DNA from: Phoronis australis
Lineage: Eukaryota; Phoronida; Phoronidae
DNA: 64,000 nt
Assembly: GCA_002633005.1 (NCBI GenBank)
Contig: NMRA01000450.1
Span: forward strand, 226,876-290,875
Direction: 5' to 3'
Made by a program: the position numbers and the translations under genes. The notes beneath the pieces were generated by a model that was given only the letters and a program-made list of their open reading frames with translations, searched no databases and was not told where the DNA came from. Positions within the stretch are counted from its first letter, which is position 1. Each line of letters begins with the position of its first letter. Shown piece after piece: positions 26,301 to 32,487 of the stretch.

Positions 26301-29300
26301 CGTCGTTTTTGGGTTAATCATGATAATATGGCATGGCTATACAGACCTGTAATTCCATCAATATTCGTAACAAAGTGTCGTTTAAAAGTGTTGGAGCGCC
26401 ATTTATATTCACTTAAAATCATTTTTAGTCATGGTGGTGTTAAACATTTTGTTGAAGCTTTATGCTTGGTCTTGTGGTTTTGAACGATTATCCGGTCAGT
26501 TAAAAATGTGAATTTATTTTATGGTGTTTCTAATTACGTGAATTATTTTGTGTGTAAACTTGTCCTTCTCCGGAAAAAAGTCACCGTTTTCAGACAATGT
26601 GCTGTGCCATATCCTAATTAAAGTAGTCTATAGTTACCTTGTGTTTAGTGATGTCTGTGTGTGTGAGCATGCTGCAGTGTTGTGCATAGTACTCCGGTAC
26701 ACTTTAGGCATGTGAACAGCGTGTGATCATGCACCCCTGTCTGACCGCTCATGAACACAGTATGAGCATTCAAAGTATTCGCTTTCAACGATTTATTATA
26801 TAGAAAAATGGTATATTGTCTTGGTTTTGTCTATGCATTATTTTTGTCTTGCGCATGAAATGGCTGATAGAACACTGATTGGTCAGCATCCGCCCCACAC
26901 CACCACCATGAATGGTTGATAGAGCTCTGATTGGTCAATATCCTCCCCACGTCATCACATGACGAGCTGCAGACACCCATCATTCTGAGGATGAACTCAT
27001 AGCAAGGATATTAAAAATCTATTACCAGGGCTCAAACAATTTCAAACTATTTTTTGTATTTTCATTTTTAGTTGACGTAGTTCAAACTCGAGCAGTAAAT
27101 TCAAGGACACTTCTTTTGAGTGTGAATGCAAAAATAGGGTGCAAAAGATAAATAGCTTCGAGTTAAGTTCGAGGAACACATTTCAGACCCAAGGCTTATA
27201 TACAAAATATGTGACACCTTAACAATTTGGGAGATTTTTTTCAAACGTTGCTTAATTTCATGCAAGCAGAAAGTGACGAATACAAAAGTGGAAATGTGCC
27301 GTCTAAATTTTACACAATATAGAAACTACAAAGAAATGGTGCGAGTAACGTCTAGAGGCTAAGCGAACTGATTCAAGTACCGAAATGGTCTTCTATTTCA
27401 GCCCAACCAAGTTATGGTGGTAACAGAGGCAGGTCTGGGGTGAGTATTGGTTGTGGCTCAGTGTTTTGAGCTCCGGACTCCCGTTTAGGAGACCCGGGTT
27501 CAAATCCTGGCTTTACTGTCTTACAGTCGAGCATTGCACAAATTTAAGGTGACTCCTACTCCTCTGTGCTCGATCCTATAAATGTATGCCAGACGGTGAA
27601 TGAGAACCTGGGCATAATGCGAAAGCAATGTCGGGCTGTATTCGTATGTGGGTATTTGTTGTCATGGTAATGTCATGTGTCTCGAAAAACACTTCCTTCT
27701 AACGACCCAATACAAGTTGAAATTTTTTGAACTTGCCGAGTCTGCTAAGACTCAGTTTGAAACCGTTACGGCGCGAGTGAACCACTCTGCACCTTCCTGT
27801 AATTTGTGTAGATTTGTGCCAAAACTTACTTGGAATTAAAGCTATGTTATGAAGTTGTCCAATGAAAACTTTGAGGTACTGAAAGCCACATGTAGTGCCA
27901 TGTTTAAAGCTTAAGCACAATGGACAACATGATACACATGTATTCTTGGTCAACGTTAGAATGGCGGTTTTTAATACTCCACACGTTAATGAAACACTCC
28001 CAGTTGCTGTGACCGGCCCCATCGCAAGCCCCATTTAGCACGGCGGATCTGGGTTCTGAGATTTTCCACCATATTTCCTTGCTTTCTGCTACCAAAATGG
28101 TAGCAGAAAGCATCAGATTACTCTACACAGATGTCACTGGTCTTTGAGTTCTTGCTGTGGCCACAAACTTGTTCTGTCCACGGCAGCACTACCGCTTCGG
28201 ACTGACGAGAACCCACGACTACCATGACTTGGAAATGCACCCAGTTATCAAAAATGTTAACACAGTCTTTCAGCATGCAGCATTTCTTCATTTAATCGGC
28301 ATTATTCAGTGAATTAAACCTTTGCCTGGTGTTGTGATGTTTTCAAATCAGACTTGGGAACTAAAGATATTGTAATGAGACACTGCGGAAGACGTCTAGG
28401 TTCACAGGCTGACTCCTAAGCTGTGATGCATTAAGGTTATGGTTTCGTTGTCTCGTTGACGTCATTATACCACTATGCTGATTGGTTGAGAAATTGCTGG
28501 GGCGCCCAAAGGGGAAGTTAATGCGGCAACAATTTACCGTTCAAAAATAGATGCAGTTCAAGTGTCAACTGACATTTTGTCTATTTCATGCGTCGGCTTT
28601 CAAACCTCTGTGTTCTGGGTGGAACTTTGAAAGTTTTTACTGTGGCGAATATGCATGTCTTATCTTACACATTTTACAGTCACATTAAGAATGAAATGTT
28701 TTTCGTCTCGTATGTAATAGCGTACGTCCTAAGTGGTAGCAAGTTTGATGTTATTTAAAGATGTATTTGTGTGCTCCTAGCTGTGCTAATGTGTAGCGGG
28801 GACTAAATGACTACTATTTGAACATCATCTAGGCTAAATAAAGTGCAGTTGTATTCACTGTCTGCTTGTAAATGTGAAAACAAAAATTCTGTAAATAGGT
28901 GACCTTTGCACTAATGACATACCTTGGGGGCTTACATAACCCTCGTCATGTAGTGTTATTCCCCAACACCACATCACGATACTCACTGGACAAGGTTGAG
29001 TGATTCACGGCGGATCACTTTCGACACAAAACTCGTCCTTAAAAACATTCGGCAATTTTCAAGCTGCTTCATATTCACATCGTCGCTATATGTTGTGCTT
29101 CTAATTTGACCAAGCAATCAAGCAAGGATTTGGCGTGCAAGTTATGTTTGTGTGCAGTCAAACCGCATTACAACAAAACGTTCTTGGGACCTCATATATC
29201 CGTAGTAGCTCACTGAAACCAGCTCAACTTGTATACAGCATTGTCGGCTTGGGAGGTGTGGAATGGACGATTAGAAATAAGGGAACATGCATTGTATGTG

Positions 29301-29541
29301 GATTTAACTGTATTCTGTCGTATTTACAAAGCATAGCATGACACAAGATGTTCTGTTACAGTTGGTGTGCCGAGCTATTTATGACTACACAGCGGCTGAT
29401 ACTGACGAGGTGTCATTCACAGAAGGTGACTGCATCGTTAACTGTCAGGTGATCGACGAGGGATGGATGACAGGAGTGGTGCAGAGGACAGGACGTCAGG
29501 GCATGCTACCCTCCAACTATGTTGAACCCATCAATCAATAG
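5264..29541 (+). CDS. LASP1: LASP / LIM-nebulette family protein (LIM, nebulin repeats, SH3), 5'-partial, 10 exons
   Basis: Joined exons: 5264-5358, 14495-14579, 17196-17370, 18271-18297, 18571-18612, 19637-19672, 22978-23145, 24728-25071, 27402-27439, 29362-29541. All junctions are GT-AG and phases agree throughout (0; 2; 0; then phase 1 six times; 0). The product has the C-terminal half of a LIM zinc-binding domain, two nebulin-like repeats, a Pro/Gln-rich linker of about 220 residues and a C-terminal SH3 domain, which is the LASP order. Family members bind F-actin through the nebulin repeats and partners such as zyxin or palladin through SH3, at focal adhesions and the cell cortex. The codons here total about 396; roughly 23 more (start codon and first LIM zinc ligands) should sit in an exon left of the window. 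The linker is longer than in human LASP1. Vertebrates have two relatives (LASP1 and the NEBL/LASP2 isoform); this is probably the single pro-orthologue. Identification is secure; the exact isoform set is inferred. Confidence 0.93.
8520..8620 (-). mobile_element. MITE family 1 fragment
   Basis: Read on the minus strand it begins near a degenerate terminal CCATAAAATCTCACC, followed by AATTTGTGACAAAAATAATT, the same order as the left end of the copy at 50705. The other end is unclear. Confidence 0.45.
9086..9319. mobile_element. MITE family 1 copy
   Basis: TACCGTAAAATCTTACC at the left and GGTGAGATTTTACCATA at the right are inverted repeats, with TTCGGACCAGA and ACTTGTCCTAAAG next to them continuing the inversion. 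About 234 bp, AT-rich, non-coding. Confidence 0.75.
13232..13326 (+). repeat. CAG-rich trinucleotide tract
   Basis: CAGCAG runs interrupted by CCTCAG, ending in about eight uninterrupted CAG units. It lies in a LASP intron and gives a poly-Gln/Ser open frame, but lacks the splice signals and phase needed to be a LASP exon. Confidence 0.85.
14051..14238. repeat. 15-bp tandem repeat (about 12 copies) with one ambiguous base
   Basis: Tandem copies of GCCGAGTCCCTGAA with minor variants (GCCGTGTCC, CCTAAA). The N at 14146 interrupts the array, so copy number is uncertain. Confidence 0.93.
14495..14579 (+). CDS. LASP1: LASP exon: end of LIM domain and start of nebulin repeat 1
   Basis: After the split Ala codon the frame reads [18 protein letters not shown], matching the LASP segment H-Y-P-K[12 protein letters not shown]. 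It closes the LIM domain with its final His ligand and opens the first nebulin repeat. Acceptor TTTCAG ends at 14494; donor GTAAGT follows at 14580. With the 95-nt upstream exon it makes exactly 60 codons, confirming the phase-2 junction. Confidence 0.93.
14700..15720 (-). mobile_element. Hairpin/CTCF-like-motif element family, degenerate copy
   Basis: Shares with 62655-63950 the phrases CT(A/G)GTGGCCA.TTT, CCTCTGTATC and CATGAAAATTGNCA at similar spacing. The motif occurs at 14773-14792 (TGCGCTACCTGGTGGCCA) and 15241-15258 (TGCACCATCTAGTGGCCA). Terminal hairpin not found; ends uncertain. Confidence 0.6.
16330..16506 (+). mobile_element. MITE family 1 fragment (right part)
   Basis: Closely parallels the right half of 21611-21866: TTATTTTTGTTGAGAAATTT, CGTCCGCCATA-like TGTCCGCCATA and TGTGTCCCAAACTGAAG. 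Confidence 0.65.
17079..17153 (-). repeat. tRNA-derived element (SINE head or tRNA pseudogene)
   Basis: On the minus strand, an A-box-like TGGCCTAGCGTGATAGG and a perfect T arm, GTGGG-TTCGAGT-CCCAC (B box GGTTCGAGTCC). The acceptor stem does not pair, so it is not an intact tRNA gene. It lies just upstream of the nebulin-repeat exon. Confidence 0.65.
17196..17370 (+). CDS. LASP1: LASP exon: nebulin repeats 1 and 2
   Basis: The exon begins [14 protein letters not shown], followed by a second repeat containing [13 protein letters not shown] and [13 protein letters not shown]. The nebulin hallmark (S-D/N-x-x-Y-K/H) is seen twice, at the junction QSN-IKYH and in ISNVSYH. Human LASP1 also has two such actin-binding repeats. 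Here the end of repeat 1 and all of repeat 2 share one exon. Acceptor ATACAG, donor AAG/GTAGGG at 17371, exit phase 1. Confidence 0.92.
17371..18270. other. LASP intron, 0.9 kb
   Basis: Starts with a G-rich stretch (17398-17420). Nothing else recognised. Confidence 0.6.
18271..18297 (+). CDS. LASP1: LASP linker microexon A (27 nt)
   Basis: A 27-nt exon between acceptor GTCATCAG and donor G/GTAACA. In phase 1 it encodes GQPAGAPPI. Entry and exit phase are both 1, so inclusion adds nine residues without altering the frame. Composition (Pro, Gly, Gln) suits the linker. It is predicted from splice signals, phase and composition; no transcript is available, so it could be a chance match. Confidence 0.62.
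   Translation, partial: VNQLGRHL
18571..18612 (+). CDS. LASP1: LASP linker microexon B (42 nt)
   Basis: A 42-nt exon between a T-rich acceptor (TTTTGTTTTAG) and donor TG/GTAACT. In phase 1 it encodes [15 protein letters not shown], counting the shared Gly codon. It is symmetric phase 1-1 and so skippable. The acidic, proline-rich content resembles the other linker exons. Confidence 0.68.
18613..19636. other. LASP intron, 1.0 kb, with a back-to-back splice motif
   Basis: Unique-looking sequence. At 19506-19520 a pyrimidine-rich acceptor is joined directly to a donor-like sequence, GCCTTTCAG/GTAAAG. No other feature recognised. Confidence 0.55.
19637..19672 (+). CDS. LASP1: LASP linker microexon C (36 nt)
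   Basis: A 36-nt exon with acceptor CTACTTCAG and donor ACG/GTAATC. In phase 1 it encodes [13 protein letters not shown], counting shared codons. It is Tyr-rich, like the SYGGYKEP stretch before the SH3 domain of human LASP1. It is symmetric phase 1-1. The EP(H/Q)Q start recurs in the next two exons, which begin EPQQQ and ASEPQ. Confidence 0.7.
20100..20450. repeat. 45-bp minisatellite, about 7-8 copies
   Basis: GTGTGGGCCTGTTGTTCATG recurs at 20121, 20166, 20211, 20256, 20300, 20345 and 20390, a 45-bp period (44 once). Because 45 is divisible by three, several frames stay open and look like repeat proteins; it is intronic. Confidence 0.95.
20755..21125. mobile_element. Foldback element with a 19-bp triplicated core
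   Basis: Outer arms GCCACCCAAACAT (20774) and ATGTTTGGGTGCC (21097), and inner arms GTTTAAAATTTC (20853) and GAAATTTTAAAC (21011), are inverted. In the centre, GTATGGATCCTTTTCGAGA occurs three times at a 19-bp period (20893-20950). Ends approximate. Confidence 0.75.
21138..21497. mobile_element. MITE family 2, copy 2
   Basis: Left end TTCCGTCCACACACAGACTT and right end AGTGTGTGGGCGGCACTAAA are inverted repeats. CTCGTTCCAGGAGTAA near the right end is the reverse complement of sequence at the left end of copy 1, so the two copies are opposed. Confidence 0.8.
21611..21866. mobile_element. MITE family 1, full-length copy
   Basis: TTTACGGTAAAAACTC followed by TTCAATTTGGGACAAA is mirrored at the right end by TGTATCCCAAGCTGATGA then ATGTTTACAGTA. 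About 256 bp, AT-rich, no coding capacity. Confidence 0.8.
22089..22491. mobile_element. MITE family 3, complete copy
   Basis: CAAATAGGGACTCAACTAAG near the left end and CTTAGTTGAGTCCCTATTTG near the right end are perfect inverted repeats over 20 bp, extending outward to ATGAAACAG and CTGTTTCTTG. A further ATTGTTTCATGCAAT occurs in the middle. Non-coding. Confidence 0.9.
22978..23145 (+). CDS. LASP1: LASP linker exon D: poly-Gln and GSISNYDP motif
   Basis: A 168-nt exon (56 codons, phase 1-1). It starts with the EP dipeptide and six Gln codons, then carries [13 protein letters not shown], followed by Ser/Tyr-rich sequence ending RVYSSSQ. The G-S-I-x-x-Y-D-P motif recurs in the next exon. Acceptor CGTTTACAG, donor CAAG/GTAGGA. 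Reading continues past the donor in the open frame, but splicing is required to keep the LASP frame. The linker is expected to be disordered. Confidence 0.85.
23146..24727. other. LASP intron, 1.6 kb
   Basis: Contains a tandem block of about three 50-bp units (23965-24100), two of which carry GTCACGTGAGG. A CTCF-consensus-like CCAGCAGGTGGCAG lies at 24397-24410. The minus strand is open for 125 codons (24274-24651) with no recognisable domain. Confidence 0.55.
24728..25071 (+). CDS. LASP1: LASP linker exon E: GSIADYDP motif and YREPSPPP repeats, with an assembly frameshift
   Basis: The exon opens [19 protein letters not shown] and contains GSIAGQY, then four copies of a YREPSPPP unit, ending PPQEESIDE before donor GTAGTG. 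The ambiguous base at 24894 falls between the first and second unit. Frame 0 is correct before it, but the unit sequence continues one frame over after it, so one base appears to be missing. The exon is 344 nt as given; one more base makes 345, restoring phase 1-1. This is most likely a sequencing or assembly fault inside a tandem repeat, not a broken gene. PSPPP motifs are plausible SH3-binding sites. Confidence 0.85.
25072..27401. other. LASP intron, 2.3 kb
   Basis: Mostly unique AT-rich sequence. A duplicated block at 26861-26963 contains two GATTGGTCA (inverted CCAAT) motifs. No exon recognised. Confidence 0.55.
27402..27439 (+). CDS. LASP1: LASP linker exon F (38 nt), phase 1 to phase 0 adaptor
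   Basis: A 38-nt exon with acceptor CTATTTCAG and donor GGG/GTGAGT. After the shared Ala codon it encodes [12 protein letters not shown], resembling the QSYGGYK segment that precedes SH3 in vertebrate LASP. It enters in phase 1 and leaves in phase 0, the only linker exon to do so, and the SH3 exon enters in phase 0. It should therefore be needed in every isoform that uses the upstream phase-1 exons. Confidence 0.8.
27449..27640 (+). repeat. tRNA-derived SINE
   Basis: A-box-like TGTGGCTCAGTGTTTTGAG, then B box GGTTCAAATCC inside the T arm CCCGG-GTTCAAAT-CCTGG, followed by a tRNA-unrelated tail. The right end is uncertain. Confidence 0.65.
28080..28112. repeat. Perfect 15-bp inverted repeat with 3-nt loop
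   Basis: Arms TGCTTTCTGCTACCA and TGGTAGCAGAAAGCA flank AAA. The structure folds on either strand. It lies in the last LASP intron. Confidence 0.9.
29362..29541 (+). CDS. LASP1: LASP terminal exon: SH3 domain and stop
   Basis: Starts [19 protein letters not shown] and ends [13 protein letters not shown], then TAG. All SH3 hallmarks are visible: ALYDY-like AIYDY, the acidic RT loop, the Trp of DEGWMTG, and the Pro and Tyr of LPSNYVE. Closest in feel are the LASP1 and nebulette SH3 domains (AADEDEVSF, GMLPANYVE). Acceptor TGTTACAG ends at 29361. The 59-codon exon holds the entire domain with no intron. Confidence 0.96.
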   Translation: MVCRAIYDYTAADTDEVSFTEGDCIVNCQVIDEGWMTGVVQRTGRQGMLPSNYVEPINQ

Positions 29542-30935
29542 AGACATAAATATCCAGTTTTTATTACCAGCATAGTCGAGTTACTAGACAATTTTGTGAA
29601 GGAGCTTTTGTTGTGTAGTGAACGAGCAATTTTCAAATTCTCAGGTTTGTAGTTCCACTGTTGGCCAATAGGAGTCTGCACAACTTGTACACAGTCCAGT
29701 GTTTTGATGAGTCAACAAGGCGCTACCTGATTGACACAACATCTTTTATGCTGTCTGAGCTTCTTAGGTTGTTAATGCAGACACATGCACAAATTAAATA
29801 ATTTCCGTATTGTGCGCTATCTTTGGAAAGAACAATGAAAATCTTGTTGTGGACAGATATGTGATGCAGATGAAATTCCAGATTGCAGAATGTCCCATTG
29901 TGTGTAACGTGTTTCTTTTCACAAGTTGTGACTTACCGTGAGCAGAGTATGTGGTGGTCTGAATTTGAATTGTGTAATACAGCAGTTTAGTTTTTGTTGC
30001 CATGGCAATCAGCCTGTTGTACACTGTCATCTGGTGATAATCCTACAGTATTCTTTCAGCAACCTGCTCTGAATCACATCAGTAAGTTGCTTAATGTCAT
30101 CATGTATGTGTAGTATTTTAGTGTTTTATTTTGTACTCTGTGTTTTCTTGAGGCAAAGTGACCTCGCCTTACTGTGGATCATCCATGACATCTCACATTA
30201 AGAGTTCTGATGCAACAAAATTGTAAACATTTAGACACCATGAATGAATATGGAGTTGAATTGTGATTGGTAGGTGGTGTGGTGACATAATGGCATATTT
30301 ACCAATGTATGTGGCAGATTTGATGAGAGTAAACCTCTGTAATCTGAGTCTTACTTTTATAGAAAGCTATAATTTTCTCGACAGCCAACTTCAGTTTGGA
30401 ACAAATTTAGTGCGGTGGATCCAGCCACAGAAAGCGTGGTTGAACTCTGCTCACCTCATAGTCTCCACCAAACACAAGCTCACTATTCTAAAAACCTTCA
30501 AGTGGTTTCCATTGGGCACTAAGGTGGCGCCACCTTATGTGGCTTTCAAGAGTATTATTGTGAAGAGGACACATTGCATAATCAAAGTTTACCACTTCAT
30601 CGACATGCACATGCTTGATTATAGATATATATTATATATAAAACTGCCTGGCTGGTTGAAATATAGTCTTGGCTACTGCTTAGTAAATAATTTGTACTAT
30701 TTTCTAGGTCTGCTACATGTATGAGAAGGTCAGTGTTTCAAATTGTACAGTAGGGTGGAAGTTGCATAGTACATTGGCATGAGTACTTGTCCAAAATGTA
30801 TAGGGTCCGTGTTGACGCTAAGAAAAGTTTGTGTGCAGCCGTACTATTTATGCTTGTATATTCTCTGTGTAACTTGTTCAACCTCTTGGTTGAATTTTCT
30901 GCCTATAAATAAACACTGTTCAATGTTACTCCTGG
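29542..30935 (+). other. LASP1: LASP 3' untranslated region
   Basis: Non-coding sequence after the SH3 exon stop codon, up to about 25 nt past the best polyadenylation signal. It contains an open frame of 153 codons (30263-30724) with no recognisable domain, and an 18-bp perfect palindrome (30520-30537). The 3' end is inferred from the AATAAA hexamer; an earlier ATTAAA near 29793 could give a shorter transcript. Confidence 0.6.
30908..30913 (+). promoter_or_regulatory. Probable LASP polyadenylation signal AATAAA
   Basis: A canonical AATAAA within CCTATAAATAAACACTG, about 1.37 kb after the stop codon. It is followed by GT/T-rich sequence (GTTCAATGTTACTCC). Confidence 0.6.
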
Positions 30936-31414
30936 CTTCAATTGCCCACAGTCTTACATAGCCACACAATGAAATATAGGCTTAGGAAGCCAGGAGAGAC
31001 AGCTCCACTCTTGCCAAACTGTTGTGTAGTGAAGAATTCTCATGAAAAGTGTTGGATACTGTGAGAAGAGTTTTGTGAAATTGGCTTGAAAAAGGCCTTT
31101 GAAATTCAACATAAATTACTCCCTGCTTGTTCAGTAGTCCAGTGCCAGGTTGCATGAAACAGTCCCAAATAGGGACTCGACTAAGTTTCCTAAATCGCTT
31201 GCCTATTTGCGTCTTTGTTTACTCACAGGTGTAATCTTTTTCTATCATTTCATCTTTATTATGAGCTCCTCTTTGACTAGTGATTTTCTGATAGATATAA
31301 CTAAAAACGGAGCCCAGAATTCAATGACAAGAGCACCGTGGAGCGTTGAAATGCACCCACGAATGCATTGCAAAAAGCGTGCTTTTAGGGTTATTTATTT
31401 TTGTATCATAAAAA

Positions 31415-32409
31415 TGGCCACTAAATGGCGCAAAAACATACAATCCATCCAAAAACAGGAGCATGCCATATTTCATAAAAATCTGTAAAGAAACTTCAGA
31501 GAAACAAAGGAAAACAATAAAATTAAATTGCCACTAGTGGGCACAGTGTCCGTTGGATCCGCCTCAAAGTCGTCGTCTGTTGTTATCTTCCTATAAATAC
31601 TCTTACTAAATTTAGTAAAGATCCTGCAGTGGGTTTAGGAGACACAACTATGGGTGCAAAGCAAAACTACCACTAGGAGGCGCCACAGTAGTCACCATCT
31701 TCAAAGGTCGTCTTCTGACATTGAGAACATAGATGCCAATTTTCAAATGATGTTGATACAGGGGTGGATACCAAAAACAAGATTTGAAAACAGCAAAAAA
31801 ATGGCCACTAGGTGGTGCAAAATATCTATGTTCCATCCAAAAACAGGAAGATAGCGTCATCACACCAATAGATGCCTATATTTAAAATTTTATGAAAATC
31901 TGTTGAGGACCTTTGAAGATACTGAGTTAAACGTAAAAAACTAAATTTGCCACTAGGGGGCACAGCAGTAGTCAGATCTGCCCGAAAGTCGTCGTCATCC
32001 GTAGTTGACATATAAATACACTTGCTAAATTAAGTAAAGATCCTGCGAACGGTTTAGGAGATACAGCCATAGGTGCAACAAAAACAAAATGCCACTAGGA
32101 AGAGCCTCAGTAGTAGAAATCGGAAAATCATCGTCAACCGTCCTCTTAATAGTAAGCACATACATGCCAATTTTCACAATCATCCTTTGAGCGGTCAGGT
32201 TGATAGAGGGGTGGACGCAAAACACTGACTCGCAAAACAGTAAAAATGGCCACTAGGTGGTGCAAAATACGTTGAATCTTTCCGAAAACGGAGGATAGCG
32301 TCACCCCACTAATAGGTGGCTACGATATTAAATTTCATGAAAATCCGTTAAGGACTTTTGAAGATACAAAGGTAAACGTAAAAAAATAAAATTGCCACTA
32401 GGGGGGCAC
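31415..32409 (+). repeat. Array of eight CTCF-like motifs in tandem units
   Basis: Motif positions: 31415-31431 (TGGCCACTAAATGGCGC), 31528-31544 (TTGCCACTAGTGGGCAC), 31669-31683, 31802-31818 (TGGCCACTAGGTGGTGC), 31947-31963 (TTGCCACTAGGGGGCAC), 32091-32105, 32247-32263, 32392-32409. All are on the plus strand and spaced about 110-160 bp. The fifth fits CCASYAGRKGGCRS exactly; most others differ at one position. Confidence 0.75.
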
Positions 32410-32487
32410 ACCGGTGGTCGGATCCGTCCGAAAGTTCTCTCATGCCGTCCCATTCATGAATGGAACATATGTGCCAAATTTCATGAA

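Larger units (their letters stand above)
27440..29361. other. LASP last intron, 1.9 kb
   Basis: Begins with a SINE-like element 9 nt after the exon end. It contains a perfect hairpin at 28080-28112. Otherwise unique sequence. Confidence 0.6.

Noticed and set aside
30263-30724. 153-codon plus-strand open frame after LASP
   Set aside because: Lies in the LASP 3' UTR; no recognisable domain or splice signals.
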